Source: Leminorella richardii
GTDB lineage: Bacteria; Pseudomonadota; Gammaproteobacteria; Enterobacterales; Enterobacteriaceae
Length of the DNA: 64,000 bases
Reading direction: 5' to 3'
Assembly (NCBI RefSeq): GCF_900478135.1
Contig: NZ_LS483470.1
Coordinates: 1,236,501-1,300,500 of the forward strand
In this document: positions 1 through 8,004 of the stretch, piece after piece
Position numbering within the stretch: the first letter of the stretch is position 1
Layout: each line of letters opens with the position of its first letter
Translations under genes and position numbers: made by a program
The notes under the pieces: model-generated
Databases searched by the model: none
What the model was told of the DNA's origin: nothing
Seen by the model: only the letters and a program-made list of their open reading frames with translations

Positions 1-1050
1 CCGCCGGATAACGACGTCGATCTGCACGCGAACGATCTCAACTTTGTTGCCGTCGGCGAAGACGGGAAACTGGTCGGCTTTAACGTTCTGGTGGGCGGCG
101 GCTTGGCGATGACCCACGGCGACAGGCAGACTTACCCGCGCAAGGCGTCGGAGTTTGGCTTTATTTCTCTGGCAGATACGCTGGCGGTTGCTGAGGCCGT
201 GGTCTCGACCCAGCGCGACTGGGGTAACCGCTCTGAGCGTAAGAATGCCAAAACCAAATATACCCTTGAACGCTTTGGCGTTGAGGCCTTCAAGGCCGAA
301 GTGGAAAAGCGGGCTGGAGTGCGCTTTGAGCCGATTGTTCCCTATCAGTTTACGTCTCGCGGTGACCGCATTGGCTGGGTTGAGGGCATTGACGGGCGCT
401 GGCATTTGACGCTGTTTATTGAAAACGGACGCCTGCTGGACTACCCGGGCAGGCCGTTAAAAAGCGGTATGGCGGAAATTGCTAAAGTCCATAAAGGGGA
501 CTTCCGCCTGACGGCGAACCAAAACCTGATTGTGGCCGGCGTATCGCTGGAAGATAAAGCCCATATTGAGCAACTAGCGCGCGAGCACGGGCTGATTGAC
601 GACGGAGTGAGTGAACAGCGTAAGAACTCCATGGCCTGCGTGGCGTTCCCCACCTGCCCGCTGGCGATGGCGGAGGCTGAGCGTTTCTTGCCCGGCTTTG
701 TCACTGAAATTGAAACTATTATGGCCAAACGTGGCCTGGCGGATGACCACATTATTTTACGCGTGACCGGCTGCCCGAACGGCTGTGGTCGAGCAATGCT
801 GGCAGAAGTTGGACTGGTAGGTAAAGCGCTAGACCGCTATAACCTGCATATCGGCGGTAACCGCGAAGGTACCCGCATTCCGCGCATGTATCGGGAGAAT
901 CTGACGTCGGCGCAAATCCTGTCCGAGCTAGACGAGCTTGTCGCTCGCTGGGCTGAGGAAAGGGAGGCGAATGAAGGCTTTGGGGACTTTACCGTGCGGG
1001 CGGGCATCGTTAAGCCAGTCGTTGACTCGGCGCGCGACTTTTATGACTGA
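1..1050 (+). CDS. cysI: Sulfite reductase hemoprotein beta subunit CysI (5' end outside window)
   Basis: Reduces sulfite to sulfide with six electrons in the cytoplasm as the hemoprotein partner of CysJ. The reading frame is open from base 1, so about 349 C-terminal residues of the usual ~570 are present and the start lies upstream. The cysteine ligands of the siroheme-bridged 4Fe-4S cluster are all visible: CVAFPTC (Cys codons at 637 and 655) and GCPNGCG (Cys codons at 772 and 784). Downstream, cysH follows after 28 bases on the same strand, the conserved cysI-cysH order, so the two are very likely co-transcribed. Length, motifs and context agree; the only limit is the missing N-terminus. 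Confidence 0.97.
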   Translation, partial: PPDNDVDLHANDLNFVAVGEDGKLVGFNVLVGGGLAMTHGDRQTYPRKASEFGFISLADTLAVAEAVVSTQRDWGNRSERKNAKTKYTLERFGVEAFKAEVEKRAGVRFEPIVPYQFTSRGDRIGWVEGIDGRWHLTLFIENGRLLDYPGRPLKSGMAEIAKVHKGDFRLTANQNLIVAGVSLEDKAHIEQLAREHGLIDDGVSEQRKNSMACVAFPTCPLAMAEAERFLPGFVTEIETIMAKRGLADDHIILRVTGCPNGCGRAMLAEVGLVGKALDRYNLHIGGNREGTRIPRMYRENLTSAQILSELDELVARWAEEREANEGFGDFTVRAGIVKPVVDSARDFYD

Positions 1051-1078
1051 TATGACTGAGTCAAGATAGGGGAATACC

Positions 1079-1813
1079 ATGCTGAATCTGGATATCGCCT
1101 GGCTAAACACCTTAGACCGGGAGCAGCAAAAGGAGGCGCTGGCACCCACTAACCGCCACCTTGAAGGGCTCAGCGCCGAGGCGCGTATCGCTTGGGCGCT
1201 GGAGAACCTGCCGGAAAACAAAGTGCTGTCGTCCAGCTTCGGCATACAGGCGGCGGTCAGCCTGCATTTGGTGACTCGTCTGCGGCCGGATATGCCTGTT
1301 ATCTTGACGGATACCGGCTATCTGTTTCCGGAAACCTATCGCTTTATTGACCAATTGACCGAGCGGCTGGCGCTTAACCTGAAGGTCTATCGCGCAGCCA
1401 CTTCCCCTGCCTGGCAGGAGGAACGCTACGGCAGGCTATGGGAACAGGGCGTGGACGGCATTGAGCGCTACAATCAGCTCAACAAGGTTGAGCCGATGAA
1501 CCGCGCTCTAGCAGAACTTAACGCGTCAGTCTGGTTTTCAGGGCTGCGGAGAGAGCAGTCTGGCAGCCGCAGCCAGCTTCCGGTATTGGCGATTTCCCGC
1601 GGTATCTTCAAGATGTTGCCCATTATCGACTGGGACAACCGGCAGGTTTACCGCTATTTGCAAGAGCACGGCCTGAGCTATCATCCTCTGTGGGAACAGG
1701 GCTATCTGTCCGTGGGTGATACCCACACTTCCCGCAAATGGGAGCCGGGCATGAGCGAAGAAGAAACGCGTTTCTTTGGTCTAAAGCGGGAGTGCGGCCT
1801 GCACGAAGAGTAA
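1079..1813 (+). CDS. cysH: Phosphoadenosine phosphosulfate (PAPS) reductase CysH
   Basis: Reduces PAPS to sulfite and adenosine 3',5'-bisphosphate using thioredoxin or glutaredoxin, in the cytoplasm. The protein has 244 residues, the same as the E. coli enzyme. The SSSFGIQ stretch near residue 50 fits the PP-loop that binds PAPS, and the C-terminal ECGLHEE carries the catalytic cysteine at residue 239. The start ATG has a purine-rich AGGGGAA site 5 to 10 bases upstream. It is the last gene of the cysJIH unit; a minus-strand toxin gene ends only 10 bases beyond its stop codon, so no separate terminator is seen in the gap. Confidence 0.97.
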   Translation: MLNLDIAWLNTLDREQQKEALAPTNRHLEGLSAEARIAWALENLPENKVLSSSFGIQAAVSLHLVTRLRPDMPVILTDTGYLFPETYRFIDQLTERLALNLKVYRAATSPAWQEERYGRLWEQGVDGIERYNQLNKVEPMNRALAELNASVWFSGLRREQSGSRSQLPVLAISRGIFKMLPIIDWDNRQVYRYLQEHGLSYHPLWEQGYLSVGDTHTSRKWEPGMSEEETRFFGLKRECGLHEE

Positions 1814-1823
1814 GTCCCGTAGG

Positions 1824-2126
1824 CTAATAGTAGTCATCCTCTCGCTGGTGCCGTACCGCCAGCACGGTAACGGTGGCTTCGCTTTCTATATCAAACAGGG
1901 CGACGTAGCCGGATGAGCCAAAGGCGATCAGCAGTTCGCGCAGGAAAGGGGAGCCGTCTGGAGAAACCTTACGGCAGGTAAAGGGGAAGTCCTGCAATAA
2001 GGCAAGCCCCTTGGCGATGGCTTCCCTTGTGCGCTCTGCGGTATCAACGTCCCGCTCGGCCAGAAACGCATACAGCTGAAGCAGGTCGTCTCTGGCTTCT
2101 TGGGTGAAGCGAATACGGTAGCTCAT
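1824..2126 (-). CDS. RelE/ParE-family toxin
   Basis: Small basic toxin of the RelE/ParE superfamily, 100 residues. Family members either cleave mRNA at the ribosome or poison gyrase; the sequence does not tell which. Visible hallmarks are the N-terminal YRIRFTQEARDDL helix-entry motif, the central RELLIAF stretch and a C-terminal VLAVRHQRED strand typical of ParE folds. It lies directly behind its antitoxin and its ATG overlaps the antitoxin stop codon (ATGA), the usual sign of translational coupling in type II toxin-antitoxin operons. The pair sits in the gap between cysH and cysG, where accessory DNA has been inserted. Confidence 0.85.
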   Translation of the reverse strand: MSYRIRFTQEARDDLLQLYAFLAERDVDTAERTREAIAKGLALLQDFPFTCRKVSPDGSPFLRELLIAFGSSGYVALFDIESEATVTVLAVRHQREDDYY

Positions 2127-2404
2127 TGACGATGAGTATCCCGCGCCTGTTTTAAGATATCGTCCAGTTCACCCATCACCGATTCGGCATTGTAGTAAAT
2201 TCCGCTGGCTTTGGCGCTGTCTCGCGAGGCGAGGCCCCGGGCAACAAAGGCGTCCTGCGCTTGCCTTCTGGCGACGTTCAACTCTATTGACTGCTCGATA
2301 AACGCCGACAGGCTTTCGCCTTCATACAGCACTTCTTCAACGGCGCGCCGCGCGTCGGCGGTGACGCGTACGGCAGGGAAAACGGCAGTTTTGGCGAATG
2401 ACAT
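2123..2404 (-). CDS. Ribbon-helix-helix-type antitoxin
   Basis: Antitoxin of the adjacent RelE/ParE toxin, 93 residues. The N-terminal half (about residues 7 to 45, with FPAVRVTADARRAVEE and a following helix ending in IELNV) fits a short DNA-binding beta strand and two helices of the ribbon-helix-helix fold. The charged C-terminal half would wrap the toxin. The frame stays open upstream to 2539, but the ATG at 2404 is chosen because the extension has no family character and an inverted-repeat operator lies between the two starts. A weak GAGG precedes this ATG. By family rule it should repress its own operon together with the toxin. Confidence 0.8.
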   Translation of the reverse strand: MSFAKTAVFPAVRVTADARRAVEEVLYEGESLSAFIEQSIELNVARRQAQDAFVARGLASRDSAKASGIYYNAESVMGELDDILKQARDTHRQ

Positions 2405-2446
2405 AATGGACCTCGAGAATGTATTACAAACGTAATGCATTATGTC
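2400..2446 (-). promoter_or_regulatory. Nested inverted repeats at the toxin-antitoxin promoter and start codon
   Basis: Two nested inverted repeats are seen. The inner one is ATTAC-AAAC-GTAAT at 2423-2436. The outer one pairs GACATAATG (2400-2408) with CATTATGTC (2438-2446), nine perfect bases, and its left arm covers the antitoxin start codon. This is a likely autoregulatory operator. In RNA the outer arms could also form a hairpin hiding the start codon. Confidence 0.55.
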
Positions 2447-2785
2447 GTTTTGCCTGACGCTTGTCAAAATGCCGCTACCGGATTTTAGCCCGAGGCGGAC
2501 GTGCTTTTTGTGTTCATGACGGAGTGCGTATTTGTCCATTTTCTTTGTCCCTGCTTTGCTGATGTGAAAGCCGTAGTGACGTCAGGCCTGCGCCGTCGCC
2601 GTTTTTATGTGGGGGAGACGGTAGGGCATTACAAAGAAAAAGTGGACAGGCAGATGTAGAATTTGCGAGATGTCTTCAGCGCGTTTTATTTATATCGACA
2701 CGCTGTTGCAAGCCGGCTTACGGTACGTCGTAAAATGTAAATTTCAGGTTTTCGGTAAAGTAGGTCAATAACAGCAGTCGTTCGT
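2447..2785. other. Non-coding gap upstream of the toxin-antitoxin operon
   Basis: About 340 bases without a convincing gene. It should hold the minus-strand promoter of the toxin-antitoxin pair. I see no RNA gene, clear terminator or mobile-element end. The open frame that runs into it from the antitoxin is not supported. Confidence 0.5.
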
Positions 2786-3190
2786 CTATCTTCCCTTTAA
2801 CGCCGGGCGGGCTAAGGCGCCGACGACTCCACCTGCGCCAATCGAAACGGCGCTAATGAAAAAGTAAACCCCTCCGATGACCTTCAGCCCATCGATTCCC
2901 GAAAAATCGATGGCGACGCCTATTTCTCCCTGAATCAAATGTACTAATGACATTAGTACACTTAGCAGAAGGGTATATCCCAGGCTGATTAACAGCGGCG
3001 CGCGGGCGCGTCGAAAGTAGGCTAAAAACGATGCGCTAGCAGGAAGGAGCCAGAAAATGGTTAATAGCAAGTCGCGGCTAACGTGAATCCGGCTATATAC
3101 ATAGCTCTGAAAAAGGGAAGCCGACCAAAGCAGAAAGCAGCTAATTACTATTATCGTAATACCGATGGTGAGGTTTTTTTGTGTTGTCAC
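2786..3190 (-). CDS. Small multi-spanning membrane protein, unknown function
   Basis: A 134-residue protein I do not recognise. Four hydrophobic stretches are visible, at about residues 9-29, 42-60, 65-87 and 102-127, with short charged loops (RRAR near 61) between them, so it should be an inner-membrane protein. The last segment is glycine-rich (GAGGVVGAL). The start is a GTG at 3190 with AAGGA eight bases upstream. It begins 17 bases after the stop codon of the DUF3828 gene on the same strand and is probably the third gene of that small operon. No catalytic motif is seen. Confidence 0.7.
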   Translation of the reverse strand: MTTQKNLTIGITIIVISCFLLWSASLFQSYVYSRIHVSRDLLLTIFWLLPASASFLAYFRRARAPLLISLGYTLLLSVLMSLVHLIQGEIGVAIDFSGIDGLKVIGGVYFFISAVSIGAGGVVGALARPALKGR

Positions 3191-3207
3191 GGTGAAAGTC
3201 CTTGTCG

Positions 3208-4074
3208 CTAATTTGTTTCATTGGATTCTATCGCACACACCTTCCACGTCTCCTTATAGGGAACCAGCGTCACCTTCAGGTGCCTGGCGGGGTACTCAAC
3301 GCCGCCTAGCGTGACGGCGACCTGCGCTTTATCCGACGTCTGGCTTATCGGCTCGCTTTTAACGTGCCGCCAGTCGTCAAGGAGGTCCTGCGATTTGGTG
3401 AAGTAGTTTCCTTCATCGTCGCCCAGATATTGGATGCGGTAGAGCTGGTTCCAAAAGTTGGCCGTAACGTAGTTGAGGATGTCATTGCTGCCCTCCGCCT
3501 CTTTATCGGCAAGTTCTATCGACATATACCAGCGGTAGAACACCGCGGCGGCTTGTTGCGGTGACTGTTTGTCAGCTTGCTCCGGACGAGTGTCGTTTTC
3601 CGCGCTGCACGGATCTTTCGCGCCCAGTAGGGTAACGTCGACAATTTTCCACGCCTCTTCCCGTTGCTCCAGCCCAACGGCCAGCGTTTCTATTGGCGTA
3701 GGTACACCCTGAAAGCCGATTTCTACCGTAAGCAGAGCGCGATCGCCGTCAATCTTCGTCGATATGACGTCAACACGGTTCCAGCTGTCATCCCAATGCC
3801 CAACTTTAAGAAAGTAGTCGATATCGGTTGATTGATGAGGTTTACCCAGATTCTTTTGCTGCTGTTCTATCAGCGAAGGAACGAGCAACCCGTCAAGCGT
3901 GCTGCGATTTTCTTGTTTAAAAATAGCGTCTCCATCGTAGAGGTACCAGCTGTAGAAGTTTTGTACGATCTGCGCGGGTGGAAGATTTGGCGCGCTTTGC
4001 GCCGAAGCGCCCTGTAACCAGAGAGTACCAATGAGGGCGATGGGGAAAATAACGGCTGAGAAGCGAAGTGTCAT
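3208..4074 (-). CDS. DUF3828-type periplasmic protein (YbjP/YqhG-like)
   Basis: A 288-residue exported protein. The start at 4074 gives a clean signal peptide (MTLRFSAVIFPIALIGTLWL followed by an AQS cleavage region); an upstream in-frame extension to 4323 runs into the neighbouring gene and is rejected. The mature part holds two copies of a ~115-residue unit that begins with a VQNFYSWYL or AVFYRWYMS motif and contains LLVPSL, VDVISTKIDGD and a closing W-K-VCAI strand, matching the DUF3828 fold of E. coli YqhG and YbjP, whose role is unknown. It is a close paralogue of the next gene upstream (3208-4074 versus 4221-5438), so the pair arose by tandem duplication. Confidence 0.75.
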   Translation of the reverse strand: MTLRFSAVIFPIALIGTLWLQGASAQSAPNLPPAQIVQNFYSWYLYDGDAIFKQENRSTLDGLLVPSLIEQQQKNLGKPHQSTDIDYFLKVGHWDDSWNRVDVISTKIDGDRALLTVEIGFQGVPTPIETLAVGLEQREEAWKIVDVTLLGAKDPCSAENDTRPEQADKQSPQQAAAVFYRWYMSIELADKEAEGSNDILNYVTANFWNQLYRIQYLGDDEGNYFTKSQDLLDDWRHVKSEPISQTSDKAQVAVTLGGVEYPARHLKVTLVPYKETWKVCAIESNETN

Positions 4075-4220
4075 ATCATGTTCTTTTGTTGTGTAACGCC
4101 ATTTAGCGTCGGGCAGATGTAAATTTGTTAGTAGACATCGTTTCTTTGTTTTTGCCGTTATGGCGATGGACCGCGCTTCAGGCTTTCTAACGTCATGAGC
4201 TAATTCCGGTTGAGATAGCA

Positions 4221-5438
4221 TTAATTCACTTTTACAGGCTCTACCGCGCATATTTTCCACGTTTTCTTGTGGGGGGCTAACGTAACCTTTAGCCGCTGAG
4301 AGGGTTGATCTTTCCAGTTCCAAATGGGGATATCGGGATCGCCTAATTCAATCAAGACCTGCGCTTTACCGGGCGCTTGGTTAATAAGCTTGCTTTTGAA
4401 GTAATGCCAAACGTTGAGCATCTCGTTTGATTGAGTAAAGTAATAGCTGTTGTAATCGCCCAATAGTCTAATGCGATGGAATTGCTCTAAAAAGTTGTCC
4501 GTGACGTAGTGGGCGATTTCATCGCTGTGTTCTGGGGAGGCATGGGAAAGGCTTTTGGGTATATACCAGTGATAAAACGCCTCTGCCGCTTCCTGTGGGG
4601 ACTGCCTGACGGTTGTTTTAGGCAGCGTATCGTTTTTGGCGTTGCACGGATCTTTTGCGCTGACAAGCGTAACGCTTGAAATTTTCCATCGCTGCTCATG
4701 TAGCTGTAGTGCTACCGCTAGCGTTTCTATAGGTTTCTCAACGAACTGATTATTTATTCGCGTATTTCTATAATCGACCCAGCGACCGATTTCAACGATA
4801 AGCAGGGCGCTGTCGCCCTCAACTTTCTCGGAGATAACGTTTACACGATGCCAATCGTTGTCCCAGCGAGTGACTTTAAAAAAGTAGTCAACGTACGTTG
4901 AATCACGCTCTTTATCGGCGAGGGCTTTCTGCTGTTCAAGAAGTGCGGGCATAAGCAGGCCATAGATGTCGCTGTGTTCTGGCTTTTGAAAAAGCGCGCT
5001 ACTGTAGGAAAAATATTGACCGTAGAAATAGGTTACCACCTGCTTTGGGGAAAGTTTTTCCAGCGGCGTTAACTCAATATCGATTTTTTCCGGAATAGGG
5101 GTGTCGTCGTCAGTGATTCCGTCAGGTAAATAGCCCTGTGCGTGGATCCGCAGAGCCGCGTCAGTTTTCTCCGAGCAGCAGGCGAGAAAAGGAAGCGGGG
5201 GTGTCCAGAAGTTGATCCCGGAAAGGCTGAATTTGCCGTCGTTATCGGATTTGGTTGTTTTTGTTTTGTAGGTGCGCCCGGCGGCGTTGTAAGTGATGGT
5301 GGCATTACCGATGGGTAATCCTGTGGTTTTGTCCGTCACTCGACCTTCAACCGGCCCCGTGATTTGAGTTGGGACGCAGCCGCCAAGTAATAAAACGACG
5401 GCGATTGAGAAGGCAATAAAATAGGGTGTCAGCTTCAT
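4221..5438 (-). CDS. Lipoprotein with carboxypeptidase-regulatory-like domain and two DUF3828 units
   Basis: A 405-residue lipoprotein: the signal peptide ends in the lipobox LLGGC (Cys21). Residues about 28-115 form a carboxypeptidase-regulatory-like beta domain, seen from GRVTDKTTGLPIGNATI and the later DGKFSLSG and IHAQGYLPDG segments. Two DUF3828 units follow (from QVVTYFYGQYF near residue 135 and EAAEAFYHWY near residue 285). The DUF3828 part is clearly paralogous to the next gene on the strand. The combination suggests an outer- or inner-membrane-anchored binding protein of the envelope, but no ligand can be named. It is first in a three-gene minus-strand operon ending at 2786. Confidence 0.75.
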   Translation of the reverse strand: MKLTPYFIAFSIAVVLLLGGCVPTQITGPVEGRVTDKTTGLPIGNATITYNAAGRTYKTKTTKSDNDGKFSLSGINFWTPPLPFLACCSEKTDAALRIHAQGYLPDGITDDDTPIPEKIDIELTPLEKLSPKQVVTYFYGQYFSYSSALFQKPEHSDIYGLLMPALLEQQKALADKERDSTYVDYFFKVTRWDNDWHRVNVISEKVEGDSALLIVEIGRWVDYRNTRINNQFVEKPIETLAVALQLHEQRWKISSVTLVSAKDPCNAKNDTLPKTTVRQSPQEAAEAFYHWYIPKSLSHASPEHSDEIAHYVTDNFLEQFHRIRLLGDYNSYYFTQSNEMLNVWHYFKSKLINQAPGKAQVLIELGDPDIPIWNWKDQPSQRLKVTLAPHKKTWKICAVEPVKVN

Positions 5439-5611
5439 AGGCGATATCCTTTTCGCGACGTGAATAGATTAAAGAGCGCCGAGTTCGGAAATCTCTATGC
5501 GGCCAACGCCCAAATGCGCTGCGCCATTCTAATAAAATAATGTGACTATTTCTCTCGTTTTGTTGTGTATGATTTCTTCAACTCAAACCGTAACGATGGC
5601 GGAGTACGTCA

Positions 5612-6385
5612 ATGAATAAACGTCTTCTTTCCCTCTTTGTTGGCGGCTTCTTTTGGGTGTTTGCCGGATCCGTTTCGGCTCAGCCCTCGCTCTCCGAGCT
5701 AGAGAAACAGGCATCCGAAGGAAACGTTGAAGCAATGTTTCACCTTGGGCAAACCTATGACGAAGGGCGAAGCGTCCCGCAGGACTACGTTCGGGCGCTT
5801 GACTGGTACTACAGGGCTGCGGATCGGGGAAGCGTCGACGCGCTCTACCGACTTGGCGTAATGTTTGAAAAAGGTCTGGGCGTCCCTCAAAACCTGCCGC
5901 AGGCGATGATGTGGTATGAACAGGCGTCGGCGCTTGGCAGCGCAAACGCGCAGTTTTCCCTCGGCATCATGTACGACTTTGGGCGTGGGTTGCCCCAGAA
6001 CTACCGCAAGGCTCGGGAATACTATCGGCTAGCGGCAGAGCGCGGGCACGCTATGGCGCAGTTTAATCTGGCGTCGATTTACGATAACGCTCAGGGTGTG
6101 CCGCAGGACTACACTGAGGCTGCCCAGTGGTATCAAAAAGCCGCCGAGCAGGGGATTTGGGAAGCTCAGTTCAATCTTGCCGGACTTTATTTTTACGGTG
6201 AGGGCGTTAAGCAGGACTATGTGCAGTCCTACGCTTGGTATGCTGCCGCAGAGGCTATCATTGGCTACAGCGAAGCGAAGGTGAAGCAAAAAGAAATTGA
6301 AGGTCTGCTCGACGCGAAAGACGTTGAGCGAGCAAGGCTGCTGGCTGCTGAGTACATAAAAAACTATACCGTGAAGAACCGGTAG
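5612..6385 (+). CDS. Exported Sel1-repeat protein
   Basis: A 257-residue protein with a signal peptide (about residues 1-23, ending SVSA-Q) and five consecutive Sel1-like repeats of 36 residues covering about residues 33-212. The repeats share the pattern A-x-x-G-x-x-x-A-x-x-x-L-G-x-x-Y-x-x-G-x-G-V-P-Q-x-Y. Sel1 repeats make a curved alpha-helical scaffold that binds other proteins, so a periplasmic adaptor role is likely; no enzyme motif is present. It stands alone between the divergent lipoprotein operon and cysG, within the accessory block separating cysH from cysG. Confidence 0.82.
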   Translation: MNKRLLSLFVGGFFWVFAGSVSAQPSLSELEKQASEGNVEAMFHLGQTYDEGRSVPQDYVRALDWYYRAADRGSVDALYRLGVMFEKGLGVPQNLPQAMMWYEQASALGSANAQFSLGIMYDFGRGLPQNYRKAREYYRLAAERGHAMAQFNLASIYDNAQGVPQDYTEAAQWYQKAAEQGIWEAQFNLAGLYFYGEGVKQDYVQSYAWYAAAEAIIGYSEAKVKQKEIEGLLDAKDVERARLLAAEYIKNYTVKNR

Positions 6386-6463
6386 CTGTATGACTGATCG
6401 AGGCGAATGACAAAAGCGCATGCGCCTCGCCCGTTGCACTATTTTCCCATTTTTCGGCGTTTT

Positions 6464-6528
6464 CATTCCATTCCGCTATATCACATTCCTTTTCATCATT
6501 TCATTCCTCACCCCCGCCTCTCTATAGT
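6464..6528 (+). promoter_or_regulatory. Candidate cysG promoter with CATTCC repeats
   Basis: Four CATTCC hexamers lie at 6464, 6469, 6484 and 6502, just ahead of a TATAGT hexamer at 6523-6528 that would serve as -10; the matching -35 position (TTCATT, 6500-6505) is poor and overlaps the last hexamer. A weak -35 covered by an activator site is what CysB-activated promoters look like. This is inference; CysB sites are degenerate. Confidence 0.4.
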
Positions 6529-6563
6529 CAGGTTATCGCTTTGTTAACTAACGGAAGGTCGTC

Positions 6564-7988
6564 GTGGACTATTTACCGCTGTTTGCCTCTTTGCGCCATC
6601 GCCCTGTGCTGGTAGTGGGAGCCGGAGAGGTTGCAGCCCGCAAGGTTGCCCTGCTGCTGGAGGCCGGCGCTGAAGTGGCTGTCGTCGCCCGCGAGCTGGG
6701 CAGTGAGATAGCTAAGCTGCGGGAAGAGGAGCGCGTTCGCTGGCTGGCGTTAGAGTTTGACGTTGAGCAGCTTGACGATGTGTTTCTGGTCATCGCCGCA
6801 ACGGACGACACGCTGCTAAACGCCAAGGTTTTTCAGGCGGCCAATCAGCGCCGCAGGCTGGTCAACGTTGTCGACGATCCCGCTCGCTGCTCGTTTATTT
6901 TCCCTTCGATTATCGACCGTTCACCGCTGGTGGTGGCCGTTTCTTCCGGCGGAAAAGCACCCGTGCTGGCGCGCATTCTGCGAGAAAAATTAGAGGCTCT
7001 GTTGCCCGAAGGGCTGGGGCGAGCCGCCGAGATGGCAGGCCGCTGGCGCGGTCAGGTGAAAAAGCGCCTGACGTCGATTGCCGAGCGCCGTCGCTTTTGG
7101 GAACGGCTGTTTAGCGGCCGCTTTCTTGGGCTGGTGGAAACCCATCGCCTCGAAGAGGCTGAAGAAGAGCTGGCTGAAAGCCTAGAGCAACATACGCTTC
7201 TTGGCGGTGAAGTCACGCTGGTGGGAGCCGGGCCGGGAGATGCTGGGCTGCTGACTCTCAACGGCCTGCGTGCCATGCAGCAGGCTGACGTCGTGCTGTA
7301 TGACTCATTGGTGACGGACGACATTTTGCAGCTGGTGCGTCGTGACGCTGAGCGCATCTGTGTCGGCAAGCGGGCTGGCGCCCACAGCGTTGTCCAAGAA
7401 GAAACTAATCGACTACTGGTGACGTTGGCAAAACAGGGGAAACGAGTCGTCAGGCTGAAAGGCGGCGATCCGTTTATTTTTGGTCGCGGTGGCGAAGAGC
7501 TTGAGGTGCTGCTTGAGGCTGGGATTCCCTATCGCGTAGTGCCGGGAGTCACGGCGGCGGCAGGCGCGGCGGCCTATGCCGGTATTCCGCTGACCCACCG
7601 TGAACACTCACAGAGCGTGACGCTTATCACCGGCCACGCCCAAGCCGGAGTTGACGGGCTGGACTGGGGGCAGCTGGCCCAGGGTAAACAAACGCTGGCG
7701 GTTTATATGGGCACGCTAAAGGCGCGGGATATTCAGCAAAAGCTGATTGAAAACGGCCGCAGCCCTTTAACGCCGATTGCCGTTATCGCGCGCGGAACCC
7801 GCGCCGATCAGAAGGTGTTGAGCGGCACTCTTAGCGAACTGGATGCTTTAGCAAAGCAGGCGCCGACGCCCGCGCTGTTGGTCATTGGCGAAGTGGCGGC
7901 CCTGCACGAGCGACTTCACTGGTTTGGCGAACGCACGGCGGCGGAAAGTGCTCAGCCGTCGTGGTCGTCAGCAGTGAATCTGGCCTGA
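6564..7988 (+). CDS. cysG: Siroheme synthase CysG (trifunctional)
   Basis: Makes siroheme, the cofactor of sulfite reductase, from uroporphyrinogen III by two methylations, NAD-dependent oxidation and iron insertion. The 474 residues hold the dehydrogenase/ferrochelatase module first (dinucleotide-binding GAGEVAARK at 19-27) and the S-adenosylmethionine-dependent methyltransferase second (VGAGPGDAGLLT near 220, GGDPFIFGRGGEE near 302, and GVTAAAGAAAYAGIPLTHR). Length and order match the E. coli fusion enzyme. The start is GTG at 6564 with an ACGGAAGG ribosome site six bases upstream. It leads the cysGDNC operon; cysD begins 16 bases after its stop. Confidence 0.96.
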   Translation: MDYLPLFASLRHRPVLVVGAGEVAARKVALLLEAGAEVAVVARELGSEIAKLREEERVRWLALEFDVEQLDDVFLVIAATDDTLLNAKVFQAANQRRRLVNVVDDPARCSFIFPSIIDRSPLVVAVSSGGKAPVLARILREKLEALLPEGLGRAAEMAGRWRGQVKKRLTSIAERRRFWERLFSGRFLGLVETHRLEEAEEELAESLEQHTLLGGEVTLVGAGPGDAGLLTLNGLRAMQQADVVLYDSLVTDDILQLVRRDAERICVGKRAGAHSVVQEETNRLLVTLAKQGKRVVRLKGGDPFIFGRGGEELEVLLEAGIPYRVVPGVTAAAGAAAYAGIPLTHREHSQSVTLITGHAQAGVDGLDWGQLAQGKQTLAVYMGTLKARDIQQKLIENGRSPLTPIAVIARGTRADQKVLSGTLSELDALAKQAPTPALLVIGEVAALHERLHWFGERTAAESAQPSWSSAVNLA

Positions 7989-8004
7989 ATAACAGAGGAC
8001 ATTG

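Noticed and set aside
2405..2539. 45-residue N-terminal extension of the antitoxin
   Set aside because: It runs through the operator palindromes and has no ribosome site or family similarity; the ATG at 2404 fits the ribbon-helix-helix length.
4075..4323. 83-residue extension of the DUF3828 protein
   Set aside because: It overlaps the end of the upstream lipoprotein gene and would bury a clear signal peptide inside the protein.
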